DNA of 64,000 nucleotides from Notospermus geniculatus (GCA_002633025.1 NMRB01000809.1:123506-187505), one strand, 5' to 3'. Shown: positions 21,058-32,865, counted from the stretch's first letter. Notes: generated by a model not told the origin, from the letters alone. Numbers and translations are program-made.

Positions 21058-21129
21058 ATGTCTCTCAGCAGTAACGGGATTCTCAGCAATAATTTCACGA
21101 ACACACCAGATCCATATGGAATCAGGAAG
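21058..21129 (+). CDS. Candidate alternative first exon (24 codons)
   Basis: ATG opens a 24-codon frame (MSLSSNGILSNN at its start, PYGIRK at its end) that stops at a GTATGA donor in phase 0. Two CCAAT-type boxes lie upstream (CCAATCAG near 20830 and, inverted, ATTGGCTG near 20930), and there is no TATA box. Phase 0 would join the PAPSS exon at 58483 without a frameshift, giving a PAPSS N-terminal extension. Such extensions are poorly conserved, so similarity cannot confirm it. The implied intron is about 37 kb. Confidence 0.3.
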
Positions 21130-21417
21130 GTATGATGATTTTGATTCATCTATGTATTGATTTTCTGTATTGGTATGTATTCATTATTGAACTGTTATAT
21201 TTGGGGTTTGGTGAAATCATTATTCATGTGAGCTTGGGGATCAGAAAAAGTGCTGGCCTGAAGGTGCTCAGACCAAATACTTTGCAGTTGACCGTGTGTT
21301 GATTTTCCACAGCCATTTATTTCATCGCAGTGGTGATTTATTTTGGAAAGCTCAATTTATCAACCTTAAGGCTTATATTTTATCAATTGCCTTGCTGATC
21401 ATGACCCGTGATAACTA

Positions 21418-21750
21418 TTTCATCAATGACCTCAACTATCATGACCATTACCATTTCATCAATGACCTTGTCTATCATGACCATAACCATTTCATCAATG
21501 ACCTTGTCTATCATGACCGTTACCATTTCATCAATGCCCTTGTCTATCATGACCGTTACCATTTCATCAATGACCTTGTCTATCATGACCATAACCATTT
21601 CATCAATGACCTTGTCTATCATGACCGTTACCATTTCATCAATGCCCTTGTCTATCATGACCATAACCATTTCATCAATGACCTTGTCTATAATGACCAT
21701 TACCATTTCATCACTGACCTTGTCTATAATGACCATTACCATTTCATCAC
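21418..21750. repeat. 36-bp minisatellite, 9 copies plus 9 bp
   Basis: The unit begins TTTCATCAATGACCTTGTC and ends CTATCATGACC-TAACCA. Because 36 is divisible by three and the unit lacks stops in several frames, long frames appear on both strands (for example 21296-21766). These are repeat artefacts, not genes. Copies 2-3-4 and 5-6-7 share variants in the same order, apart from one difference between copies 4 and 7, which suggests duplication of a 108-bp block. Confidence 0.95.
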
Positions 21751-21961
21751 TAGTCAAGCGGCATAGGCTAAAATACCACCAGAATATTTCACTTTTTGAA
21801 GAAATTGTGAAACTTTGCACGCTGGTAGGGGACCCCCTAAGGATCATTTTTCGATTAGGACCCAACTCTGAAACGCCCCCTGGTGGCGGCCATCTTGAAT
21901 TTCAATATGGCCGCCGCTCAGAATCTATAAATNATTGGCACTCGATCCACTCTCAAAAGTA

Positions 21962-22071
21962 CAGGCCTTGTCTTCTGAGGCGAGCAAAAAACTGCTTGCC
22001 TGAGAACAATAGAAAACTCTATTGTTCTCACTGGCGAGCACTTTTTTGCTCGCCTCAGAAGACAAGGCCTG
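21962..22071. mobile_element. 110-bp palindrome flanked by TA
   Basis: CAGGCCTTGTCTTCTGAGGC and its mirror form nearly perfect arms around AATAGAAAACTCTATT. TA occurs at both flanks (21960-21961, 22072-22073), which suits a TA-target hairpin MITE. Confidence 0.7.
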
Positions 22072-22109
22072 TAGTAGCTGAAAGAAGAAAGTCTGAAGAT
22101 GAAAGTATA

Positions 22110-22382
22110 CAGTACATGTACGTTGCACAATTGACCTACCATTATCCACGTACGTCGCACGGAAAGTACGCTTCAGTTCACTGCGTATGGTACGGGCACG
22201 TCACACGTCCCTTCTGCGTCACGTCCTCGCACCACGGGGGAATCACATTACGTGTTCATTGCGTGCCTTCCATGACGGCGCGTGACGTCCGCGGAAGATA
22301 CGAGGACGGTACGCGCATGATGCTGCATGTGGTACGCAGATGGTGCGTGGTGCGGAAGGGAGGTCAATTGTGCAACGTACTG
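22110..22382. mobile_element. Tc1/mariner-like MITE, CAGTACxxTTGCACAATTGACC family
   Basis: The left end is CAGTACATGTACGTTGCACA and the right end mirrors it (TGCAACGTACTG), with TTGACC just inside. TA is duplicated at 22108-22109 and 22383-22384. The interior has CTTCCxxCGTACC and CGTGACG motifs that mark further copies at 23550-23780, 46085-46250, 53637-53935, 59165-59901 and 61509-61786. Confidence 0.82.
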
Positions 22383-22773
22383 TAGTTCTGGTTTGAGATA
22401 ACCAGTATGACACATGTATGAACATAGCCTGACAACACCAACGTTAATCAACATGAAATGATTGTTAAAGCAAGTAACCAAGGGTAACATTTTCGTGAGG
22501 ATTATAACCTAATTACTGCCCTTGTTGAATAAAACATTGGGAAAGTTATATTATCACACCTCCGCTGGATCTATACTGTTATATCAAGCAAGCCGTCCAA
22601 GTTTTCCAATTCAAATGACGATGGGACTTCGCTAGTGTCTCCTGATTCCCAGATGAGGAGCCTACATCCTGAAATATCTCTTGAGTTGTCACCAATGTGG
22701 CATTAGGTAATTAGTGGGCATATTTATTGGTGGTTGGGATCAATAGGTCTTAGATCTTCGAATAGGTCTTGGG

Positions 22774-23045
22774 TCTAGCCTGGTAGCCTCATGGTTATCA
22801 CGTCCGCTTAGCAAGCGGCAGGTCCCGGGTTCGAATCCAGTGCGGGCCACATGGGCTTTCATTCCCTGCTCTTCACACGGCATCCGTCGCATGGGACAGT
22901 AGGCCGTGGTGCCTTGTACCTTGTTTCTTTGCAAGGGCAAGTAAAAGACCCCATCGAAGTGAGGAACACGAGTAGCTTGTGATGGCCTCCTCCATACTTA
23001 CCAGGGCCAATAATGCTATAGCGTCGGCCCTGATGGAAAAATGAA
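22774..23045 (+). mobile_element. tRNA-derived SINE
   Basis: A tRNA-like head has A box TAGCCTCATGG (22784-22794) and B box GGTTCGAATCC (22828-22838). It is followed by a body (GGTGCCTTGTACCTTG, AAGTAAAAGACCCC, AGGGCCAATAATGC) to about 23045. The cloverleaf is degenerate: the T-stem and acceptor stem do not pair, so it is not a working tRNA gene. Confidence 0.7.
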
Positions 23046-23139
23046 ATACAGATCTTCGCATATCCTTTTGGAGATACCGGAATGTTGACCCGACCAAGCA
23101 TTTGAAGTGGTTGACCATACCATTCATCCTGAGAACATA

Positions 23140-23510
23140 AAGCCTGTCGTACCTTGCACTTGCGACTGGATACAACTATAGTCACCACTGAGTTACCTAC
23201 CTGGCGATTGGGAGGAACTGGCGGCGACTGATCTGTCGCCAGAAATGCAGTGTACCGGTACCCACCCGTGTGACTCGCTGGAACTGAGAAATTGCCAGTT
23301 GCCGGGAATTGCACGTCCAACTTTCTAGCGACTACATTTGTAGTTGTGTCCAGTTTCATTCAGTTGCTGCGATGTACGTGGGCTTGCAACTGATCAGTGC
23401 CAGTTTTCTGAACGAAATCGAGTCTCAATAGCCCGGATGTTACCCGAGTTACTGCCAGTCACAAGTGCGATGTACCAAGTCAGGATGTGACAACTGATTG
23501 GATGCTCCTT
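23140..23510 (-). mobile_element. MITE of the AGTCGCxxGTGTGATGTACG family, inverted copy
   Basis: GTACCTTGCACTTGCGACTGG at the left and GTCACAAGTGCGATGTAC at the right are mirror ends. The interior is full of GCGACTG/CAGTTGC variants. The same sequence order, reversed, is found at 40255-40605. Confidence 0.7.
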
Positions 23511-23549
23511 GAGTTTTCAGCGTGCTTGGCCGCAAGGGGCACAAATGAC

Positions 23550-23780
23550 CTTTGTGTACGGTACGTCGCGCAGAAGGTACGCTCCAATTCATTGCGCATG
23601 GTACGGGTATGTCACGCGCTCACTTCCGCGTGACCTCCGACAGTCGAATGATGTTATGTCTTCACTTCGTGCCTTCCGAGGCGCTGTGCAACATCCGCTG
23701 AAGATGTAAGAATCGTAAGCATATGACGTTGCATGCCGATGGTATGGGCGGAGAAGGCAGGTCAATTGTGCAGAGAACTG
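23550..23780. mobile_element. Degenerate copy of the CAGTAC/CAATTGACC MITE
   Basis: Shares GAAGGTACGCTCCAATTCATTG and GGTCAATTGTGCAG with the family at 22110-22382. The left end is lost. The interval 23780-24480 shows nothing recognisable. Confidence 0.6.
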
Positions 23781-24487
23781 TCATGACTGTTATGTACCTG
23801 TTGATGGCAAGTCTATTGACCTGTTTGCAACATGTTGGTCTTTATTTCACTTGAACAGTGACTATACATTGACTTTTTTTCAGAAGCACAATTGAGAACA
23901 CATAATCTTTTATGTGGTAATTGATTATTGAGTTACATTGCATGCTCTCAGACACAATTGTAATTGACTGAACCAACACTTGCTGCAGTGTCCTTTTTCA
24001 TTCGCCAGCTGGTCCATTCTGCGTGGGGTTTGTCAATTTCAGAGACATGAATGAATTGTGATACAGCTGTTGATATTAATTTGCCAACTGTCAACTGTTT
24101 TAATATTTGTTGGAGTTCAATTTCATATTGAACATAACATGTACTTTATTAAGTTGTGTGGCAGGTTGCTGTTATATGCTTGAGTGCCAACTGTCGATAG
24201 GTGTGTGTCATCATACTTTGCTGTGATGAAAATATGTGGCAAGCGTAATGGAATTTACCCTGATCATAGAACTTCCCTTACAATTCCTTTGTCTAAAAGG
24301 GGCTTTTTTGACTGTGACAACTTTTACGAAGATATTATATTGTTGAAATGGAATGTGAATGTCCAACAGACATGACAGAGGCACTGCAGCACCCCACCCC
24401 TCTTTGCATCTGTAAAATGGCAGCCGGCATCACACAAATGGTGACAAATACCATAACTACCTGTCCAGTGAGTGTGAATATTTCTAA

Positions 24488-24952
24488 AGCCTGCTGCACA
24501 CTGGAGCTATCTGCTAAGCAAAAAGTGATTCAAGCCCGTTTGCTCAGCAGATAGCTCGCGTGTGCGGACCGAAAAATATGCAAGTTATCTGCTGAGCAAA
24601 CGGTCTCGACTAACTTTTTGCTCAGCAGATACAGTACAAGTCACAATTGACATCCGTACGGCTTCGCGTAAGTTACTCGTAAGTTACACGTAAATTACAC
24701 GTAAATTACGCATAACTCACAGCTTTGGTTTCTCGTAACTCACCGCGTAACTCGCCAAAATTGTGTAACTCGCCTCGTAAATCACTGCGTAGCTAGCGAA
24801 ATTCGTGTAACTCACCGCGTAACTCACCTCGTAAGTCATGCGTAACATAGCCCGTGAGTTGTTGCGTAAGTTACGAGTGACTTACGTGTAACTTACGGGA
24901 ATTTAGGGATGTCAATTGTGACCTGTACTGTAGCTCCAGTGTGCAGCAGGCT
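24488..24952. mobile_element. MITE with TGCTGCACACTGGAGC ends (host of a nested MITE)
   Basis: The ends AGCCTGCTGCACACTGGAGC and the mirrored GCTCCAGTGTGCAGCAGGCT frame several copies of TTGCTCAGCAGAT and its complement. A second element (24632-24930) interrupts it at a TA. Confidence 0.82.
24632..24930. mobile_element. Tc1/mariner-like MITE with GTAAGTTAC-rich core, copy 1
   Basis: The ends CAGTACAAGTCACAATTGAC and the mirrored GTCAATTGTGACCTGTACTG are flanked by TA (24630-24631, 24931-24932). The interior is an unusual array of short GTAACTCxC / CGTAAGTTAC variants. A second copy is at 56732-56972. Confidence 0.85.
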
Positions 24953-25394
24953 TCAGGGTAAACTGTAATATAGAAGATGTCCTGCATGCAATAAATGAGT
25001 AACTGTGAGTGGAATAGTGTGGTGCTGGCAAAGTTCAGTTGGTTTTTGGCTTTCAGAGGATCAGCCCTGGAATATGACAGATGAACATGCGAAATAAAAA
25101 TTCCATATCAGTTTTGATCCGTATGGACCAAATTCTGATTGTTATCACAGAACCACTTGGTGGTGGAGAGGAGACTGAGAGTCAATGCGACTAGCACATT
25201 TCACCGCTGGCTATGAGAGAGTATCTCCATATTTTGTGTCTGTCACTATCAGCTTGCCACTAATTGCCACTTCATATTGAACCTTCGCACATGGAATATT
25301 TGTGTTCCGTCAGTGCAAACTTATCAAGTGATTCTCGTCTTCTTGGTTTATTGCATCACCAGTGTATGTCGCATGTAGTGTGCCTTTCTTTTAT

Positions 25395-25930
25395 TGTGCT
25401 CTGGTGTAAGGCTTGCAATTTTTGCAGGGCAGGCCACACCATATCTGTCTGATATCATGTTGGGTACAAAAACTGCGGTACATGTGAGTACATGTCGGCC
25501 TAGAGGATGAAGCCATTGCAGCTTTTAAAATGTTGAGAAAAAAAGGAAAATGGACAGCGTTGGCCAAGCAATGAAACAAATATCAAGTAGCAATTTTACA
25601 ATAAAATACAAGTACAAAAACAATGGCCAAACGTGCTTTAGATAGTTATAGAAGCCTGAAGACTTTTGTGCTCTGGTACCCTGGAGATTTTGAGGCTTGC
25701 AATTTTTGCAGGCCACACCACAATGTCATGTTTGGTAAAAAAACTCTGCAGTTATTACATGTCGGCCTAGGGGATGAAGCCATGCAACTTTTAAAAAATT
25801 GTTGAAAAAAATGGGAAAGTCAGCCAGCATTGGCTAAGCAATGAAACAAATATCAAGTAGCAACTTTACAACAAAATACAAGTACAAAAACAATGGCCAC
25901 TTAGAGAAAGCCTAAAGACTCTATTCTGTT
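25395..25930. repeat. Tandem duplication, ~272-bp unit
   Basis: Two direct copies (from 25395 and from 25667) share TGTGCTCTGGT, GGCTTGCAATTTTTGCAGG, ATGTCGGCCTAG and CAAATATCAAGTAGCAA in the same order, with about 10% divergence. No coding potential. The intervals 24960-25390 and 25930-26230 hold nothing recognisable. Confidence 0.82.
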
Positions 25931-26309
25931 TACCAAGACCTTTTCATTGAGTGGGGCCTATATTATATGAAGTATTTACTCTGTCTGCCTGTAGGGAAGG
26001 GTTGGTCACATTTTGAGTCCAACACGTGTCACTTTTGTTTAAATGGAAGCCAGTAGAATTGTTGACCTTTCCTCAGGCTATGGTTATGTTTTTATGGGCA
26101 AGTTGGCAACAAATAACACACCACATAATGATGTGCAAGAAACAATAGAAATTTGACAGAACACTGTGTATCAAATTTCCCGTCGTTCATAATCCAATGG
26201 GTCATAAGACTAGAAAATGTTTTTACTTGAATTTTTAGCTCACCGGGGTGAGCTATTACGATGGTGCAGCGTCCGTCGTCGTCCGTCGTCCGTGTTTAAC
26301 ACGAGGTGG

Positions 26310-26655
26310 TTGTGCATCGATTTTGCCCTACGAGAGGTCATTCTGATTCAAATTTTCCTTGTGCATCTAGGTGCACAAAATGGGTATCAGAAACAACTAC
26401 TAGAGGGCCTTCTGATTCATGTCTCGAAAGTGGGTGCACAGGCATAAACTATCCATCGAAAATTTGTCCTCCGGGTCTGTTTTGATCCACAATGCAAGAC
26501 ACTTTTTGATCCACAAGGCAACTTTTTTGATGCACAAGGTGACTTTTTTGGTGCAGAAGGCCTCACAGATGCACAAGTAAAGGTGCACAAGGCCTCACAG
26601 GTGCACAAGAAAATCGGTGCACAAGACGATTGATGCACAACAGCCAAGAGTTCAC
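26310..26655. repeat. GTGCACAAG-rich insertion within copy B
   Basis: Absent from the other copies. It holds about ten variants of GATGCACAAGG and ends in near-inverted GGTTGTGCATCGAT / GATTGATGCACAACAG. It sits inside the CGTCCGTC microsatellite. Confidence 0.65.
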
Positions 26656-26943
26656 TACGTCCGTCGTCGTCCGTCGTTGGCCGTTAGCAGGGCACGTTTC
26701 GTAACCGCTGGAGCTATTGATCTGAAACTTGGTACATATATACCCCTAGGTCAGACGACCTATGACACCAAGTTTTGGTCCGATTCGACTCTTAGCTTGG
26801 CCACCAGGTGGCGGAAACTGAAAACACAAAAAGTGCAATAACTCCTGAACTAATGACTAGATCATCTCCAAATTTTTATCATAGGTGTATCTAATAAGGA
26901 CACATAACATATATAACGGGTTATTGATTTGACCTACTTTTCA

Positions 26944-26958
26944 AGGTCACAGAGGTCA
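26944..26958 (+). promoter_or_regulatory. DR3 nuclear-receptor-type site in repeat copy B
   Basis: AGGTCA-CAG-AGGTCA, preceded about 9 bp upstream by the everted half-site TGACCT. Confidence 0.6.
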
Positions 26959-28227
26959 AAGTTCGACAAAAGTAACGAACCTGCCGCAGTTTGTCGTTAT
27001 TTCACCGAGTGACTTCATATCTTGCATAAACATGCATTGGAGGGGTACCTTTAAAAATACAAAATTTCGGCCCGATTGGACATCCAATATGGCCACCAGG
27101 TGGCGTAACCTGAAAATCAAGTAAGTGCTATTACTCGGCAACGACTTGACACAGAGTGCTCAAATGTGATATTTACATCCCACTAGATCACCTTTACATG
27201 CATGTCAAATTTCGGCCTGATTTGACTTCCAACATGGCCACCAGGTGGCGTAACCCAAAAATCATCAAAGTGCCGTAGCTCAGGAATGACTTAACCCGAA
27301 GCGCTCCAATGTGCTACGTGGCCCCCTGCAGATGACCTTTATGAGCATGTGAAGTTCCAGCCCGATCGGACATCCAATATGGCCACCAGGTGGCATAACC
27401 CCCAAATCATCAAAGTCCTACTCGGGAATGACTTGACCCAGATTGCTCATAACTGATATGTTCCTCCCTCTGTCATTGGACTATTATGTCCAACCCGGTG
27501 AGCACATGGTCCATGGACCATTTCATTCAATACAAATGCACTATGCAATGCTGTACAAATCTGAAGTAAAAGCATTTGCTTGTCTTTATTCATATGACCC
27601 AATGTTTCATTCAAATTTATTTCATCAAATATTTGACTATGTTCAGCAGCCGAGTGGCAGTTGCTGTAGCCGATTAGCGTAAATGGCCCGGTGCCGAAAA
27701 TTTGACATGGCCGCTGATGAGAATAAAGGAATTAATTTAATGCAGCCTAATATGCAGTCATCATCTTAATTGAGCAAATCACAGACTAATCATGTCCAAG
27801 AGACCCTGAACTTGATAAGTGGTCGATACATACATGACCTTGACATGCTTGCCTTCTATATATGGGCTTTGCTGCCACAGCTTTTTCAGTTGTGCTTTAT
27901 TTTCTTGAATTACCAACATACACACAATATTTTTCGAGAATGTTGATCGTATATGTCACAACCACCATCTTGTTCTGCTGGTTTACAGCTGTGTAATTGC
28001 TTCCAATGTCCCTAAAGCTGTGCAAATAGTGCATGGACAGCTAACAGGACAAGCCCGAGTAGTTTGATGCAGATCTCTTTTGTGTTAAATCCTTGTGTTC
28101 TGTGCTTCCACCTACATATTGTTTCTGAAACCTTGGTGACTCCTCAGTCATGTTAGTACACGTGCCCAGTCTGGCCAGATTTCAGTGGTAGGCAGCCTGC
28201 CGCGTTTTGACTCTTGTTCTGAGGGGT

Positions 28228-28356
28228 CAGGGTCTGCCAGAAATTTTTTGGAGGGTAATTTCTTCAAAATCAACAAAAACCCATGAAATTAAATTGGCCC
28301 TTTTCTGTTCCTTTGAGGGTACTAGCATATGGTACTACACTCTGGCGGAAACACTG
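28228..28356. mobile_element. hAT-like MITE (CAGxGTxTxxGCCAGA family), copy 2
   Basis: CAGGGTCTGCCAGAAATTTT at the left mirrors CTCTGGCGGAAACACTG at the right. GGGGT is duplicated at 28223-28227 and 28357-28361. The surrounding 27530-29790 otherwise contains only short non-conserved frames. Confidence 0.75.
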
Positions 28357-29797
28357 GGGGTGTATCAGGTTGTCGCAGCAACCCTGGTGGATGACGTTTC
28401 GAAAGGGCTGCAGAAGTTAGCGCGTCTCTGCCAGGGATCAGATCTCAAGTTCAATCAGTCATTAGTGTGCATGAGAACACCATTAGTCTATCAACTTGCA
28501 TAGTATTCCCTCAAGACAAAATCATGTCCAAAATGGCATTCCTGTGATTACAGAGCCGAGCTTGGCCTGCCATTCCTGGGCACTTCCTCTTCCAGAATGA
28601 ACAAAACATGTCCTCGTTTCAAATGCAAATTTTTGGCTGATTCCGTGACAATTAGTGAGGTGAATTCCTGGGGAGTGATCGCTGTGATTGGTCGACTTGT
28701 GTGTGTTCATTAGTGAATCTGAGTTTCGATACAGCCGTGATGATTACTCAGGGAATTCCTCGTGTGATTGCTGAGGTGCAATGTTGTTACACCGCGTTGT
28801 CATAGTAATACTTCCTGTTGCCGAGGTCCTCATAATGAGAAAATCGCAAATATCAAAACAGAATTCATGAATGATACCATGATGTGGATTCTGATTCTTT
28901 TGAGGAGAACCTCAATTTTTAAGGCGATAAAAGGAAAATCATGCCTGTCTTTTTACTGTCACCTGATGAGATGATATCTGTTCTTCATTTTTGTAGAGAA
29001 AATATTTCATATAGAAACTACAACTGCCAGGCTTAGATTCCCCCAAAGAAATGATGGTGAAGTCTGTCCCCAAATTACATGTAGCACCGCCAAATGTCCC
29101 CAAAGTCAATCCTGCAAAAGTCCCCAAATTATCTGGGCATGAAATAATAACAGGTTTCTAAGGTGAAAGACATAGGCCTAGCTTCCTACCAGACTGGAAC
29201 CCATGGACCCTCGCATAAGGCATCAATTGCCAGTATTCAGGGACAGCACGCACTAGGCCAAATCCCCCATCTTCAAATTATCTGGGGGAGTACACAACAA
29301 ACCAAAAAGTTCCAAAATTGAAATGCTGACCCAATATGGAGGTGTGTGCAGACAACAGAGATCATCACGAATAATTTGATTTCTCTGTAATGCCATAAAA
29401 TACATGCATACTGCCGTACCAGTTCCTCTATTGAAGGTTTATTTATTCGGTTTCGTTTCTTTGCAAGAAACCAACTGGAAAACCACAGAAAATTCCAATA
29501 ACTAAAAATTTGTACTGGCATTATTAATTTATAAACAATATATATATGTATCACTTCTCAAAGGAAGCAGGTAATGGAAACTGTTGAACGCATCCATCGG
29601 TCATTTGGTCATCAGTGGTGATGACCAATTTTAATGCATTTAGCATAATGCATAATGGTGATGGTGATCGATACCATACACCAGTTCTTGTTGTCATTCA
29701 ATATATTTTAGTTTACCCTCAAGTCAGTGATTGTTTACCAAGTAAGTATTGCACTTACATGTAGATGAAGGAAAATTTACTTCGACTGGTGTGCCAT

Positions 29798-30645
29798 TTT
29801 TGGCAGCGATTGCCATATTCATGAATATGAAAACCATAAACGCTAGATTAACTTTCCTTTTGTTCCCTATGTTATATAACCAGGATGCATGAAAATTTAA
29901 TTCTGGCTGTTATATGAATGCATTGAGGTGTGAAAAATATCAGATGGGACAGTTCTATAGAATTATGTGACATACACGTTATATATTTATCACAAGGGGC
30001 TACATGTATGTGCAATATCTGGTTACGTTCAAAGCAAGAACCTGTGATAGACATTGATGGTCATCTTTTAGAAATTGCAGCACTGAAATAAATAACCATT
30101 TCTCCCTTCTATTAAAACCATATCATTCACGCATATTGAATTTTTATGGCTACATCAATTCGTGGTACTTCCACATGAATTAACGCCGATGCGCGGCTCC
30201 GAACCATATTGACTCTGCTATATTTGGCAGCGATTGCCATATTCATGAATATGAAAACCATAAACGCTAGATTAACTTTCCTTTTGTTCCCTATGTTATA
30301 TAACCAGGATGCATAAAAATTTAATTCTGGCTGTTATATGAATGCATTGAGGTGTGAAAAATATCAGATGGGACAGTTCTATAGAATTATGTGACATACA
30401 CGTTATATATTTATCACAAGGGGCTACATGTATGTGCAATATCTGGTTACGTTCAAAGCAGCAACCTGTGATAGACATTGATGGTCATCTTTTAGAAATT
30501 GCAGCACTGAAATAAATAACCGTTTCTCCCTTCTATTAAAATCATATCATTCCCGCATATTGAATTTTTATGGCTACATCAATTCGTGGTACTTCCACAT
30601 GAATTAACGCCGATGCGCGGCTCCGAACCATATTGACTCTGCTAT
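29798..30645. repeat. Recent 424-bp tandem duplication
   Basis: 29798-30221 is repeated at 30222-30645 with only about five substitutions (for example ATGCATGAAAA versus ATGCATAAAAA). Identical 60-residue minus-strand frames in both copies simply reflect the duplication. 30650-31640 carries no clear gene; it includes C-runs at 31098 and 31376-31402. Confidence 0.95.
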
Positions 30646-32442
30646 TGCCTGCTGTGAGATGATTGCGTTTTGAAGCCAGGGATTTGCCGTACATGTGCCG
30701 CTGTGTCGTTGGTCTCTCCCAGATTTATTTCCGACTTTATGGAGATGGCGTGTAGTTACCTCATTGGCTATGGAACTAATACAAATGGCAAGGTATGTAC
30801 AAACACCGAATCCCGTTTTTCCTTCATGTTCTATTGAATTCATCCCTCGTCTCCTCTTCTGTTTTCGTACACGTTCCACGTGACATCAAGTCCAATTGAT
30901 CTGACAAACGAACACGCTCCTGAGTGGTTCTTGTGTGTTGTAATTAAAATGATGGAGAAGAGTAAGCTATTTCAAACATTTTATACAGGTTTTAGGCCGA
31001 GTAAAAAAACATGCAACTTTACGCATCGACAATTAGCATCATGTTGTTGTGTAGTCTACTACATGGCCATAGGAAGGGGGCAGGGGCAGCTGCGCCCCCC
31101 CCCCCATATTTGGCTTGTGAAAAATAAAAAATTGGCAGGCTCAGCGTTTGACTGCCTTTAGTCCCAAAAAGCCCACAAGTCCAATAAACCAATGAATCAC
31201 ACTTACATGGCTAGAGTGTCCAATTTTGCTTTCAAATGCCGGGAAATGGTGTAGAAGTATTATTTTCTAACATTTTCCCAGGGGGGGCCCTGGACCCTTT
31301 GCCGATACTTCGGCTGGCGCCTTGAGCGCTCGTTGCTAATGGACTACAGCTACAGTCCGCTATTTCATCGAATCTCCCCCCCCCCCCCCCCCCNCCCCCC
31401 CCACCTCCAGGACATTCCTACAGCCCTGTACTATGGTCATCACATCGGTGATATTTGCTGAAACATGTAGTGCTATGTTCTTCTCTTGTCCCTGACTCGC
31501 TGAAGAAGTTTTTCAAGTGAGTAGCCAATATTTTGGTGCAAGTGCACTCACAGGCAGTGTAGTAATTTTCACTGTCTTCCAGTACTTGGTGTGGGTAGTA
31601 CGCTACCAAATGAATAGGTTCTCTCCACCTTCTTTTACTTAGGCCGTGCGTAATTAATTCTATGTTTCGCGTCCCGCGCGCGCGCCTATTTCTGACTGTT
31701 GTCTGCTAATAGAAATGCATTGCGCATCCATTTTCCGAGATTCTCAAGATTCCCAACACAACTATCGGTAAAAAAATAGGCCCAATAAGTGTTAAAATAC
31801 CTCCTGAGAAAGCTGTACTCTAAATTCCCACTTACCTGTCCCATTCCTGAACTCGGAAAAAATGACTAAGTCCGAAGTTGAAGATAATGGGGTGGGGGTA
31901 TGGTCAGAAACAGTAATGTTCTGGATCAATAAAAAGGACTTGTCTAGGGACACACGGTCATGTTTGCCAGGGCATGAGGTGACAATGGAAATCCTGTGGC
32001 GCAACGTGAGTTCAAGGTAATGTTCGTTAGTGCATACGGCCCTAAATGTCCTCCTTAACTGAGGTTAGGTAATCGCTATGTAACCGGTCAAAATTAATGC
32101 TTTTAATGCATGAAGAAAGATCTCACACAACCTACATTGTGCATGCTCTCTTGTGTTATAGCCCAAGATCACTGGTGGTGATTCGTGCACTGCGTATTTT
32201 CTGGGATCATAATGGCTTGGCCAATCTTTTGCCTCCACGTCGGTTGACTACAGGAGTCCTCACTCAACTCCTTCCATGCCTCCACCGACGTCAGCAAAAA
32301 TGAGTACCTCGACGAGTAAGGCTAAGAATCCATTCACGCGGTTTTCGCGCCGCGCGATGTCGCATGCTTTGTCCACGACCAACGCGGCGGAAACAAACAA
32401 TGCTTTCGAAACAAACAATCGCGTGAATGGACAGCCAGTCTA

Positions 32443-32820
32443 AAGCCTTGTTCACAATGCCGGCGCTATGCGACGCGGTGCGATGCGATATTTTTCGCGC
32501 CTGGTTGTTCCCATTGTTAAGCCTATAGCTGTTGACACTTGTGGTGGGACGCGATGCAGTAAGAAGCGGTAGAGCGTGACGAGCGATTTCCACCGCCCCA
32601 ACCGCTCCTGCAGTATTTTTTTCCGCGGCGAATCGCCTGCCGCGTGAGCTGAGGATTCTGGAATATTTGTCACAATTCGAATGACATGAATGATGTAATT
32701 TCTGGTAATCATGACCACCGCACACAATCGCGTCGCGCCGCGCTGCGCTATGTCAAAACTGACACCGCTTGGCGATTTTTTCAACGCATCGCACCACGCC
32801 GCCAGTGTGAACAAGGATTT
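32443..32820. mobile_element. CpG-rich MITE with CCTTGTTCACA ends
   Basis: AAAGCCTTGTTCACA at the left mirrors TGTGAACAAGGATTT at the right. CGGTGCGATGCG repeats lie next to both ends. Fragments of the same family are at 7738-7836 and 8095-8160. TAA-like flanks suggest a Harbinger-type target, but it is not clean. Confidence 0.75.
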
Positions 32821-32865
32821 AATTGTGAGAATACGCCTCCCTTGTCAGTATAAGCGCCAAGTCAT

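Larger units (their letters stand above)
26233..27527 (+). mobile_element. 145-bp-period hairpin-ended element, copy B
   Basis: Starts TTTTTAGCTCACCGGGGTGA (5' hairpin) with CGTCCGTCGTCGTCC microsatellite, and ends with the palindrome ATGGTCCATGGACCAT (27506-27521) and TTCATT. CTCF-like motifs (CCACCAGGTGGC) lie at 26801, 27093, 27238 and 27383. An in-phase DR3 is at 26944-26958. A ~350-bp insertion (26310-26655) interrupts the 5' part. Confidence 0.85.

Noticed and set aside
21296-22385. ORFs of 156, 160 and 325 residues with repeating motifs
   Set aside because: They are produced by the 36-bp minisatellite, open on both strands, with no start context or conserved domain.
22774-22850. tRNA-Ala(AGC)-like gene
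   Set aside because: An AGC anticodon-like loop is visible, but T-stem and acceptor stem do not pair and a SINE body follows.
29872-30478. Two near-identical 60-residue minus-strand ORFs as a duplicated gene
   Set aside because: They are copied by the 424-bp tandem duplication; the peptide is short with no recognisable feature.
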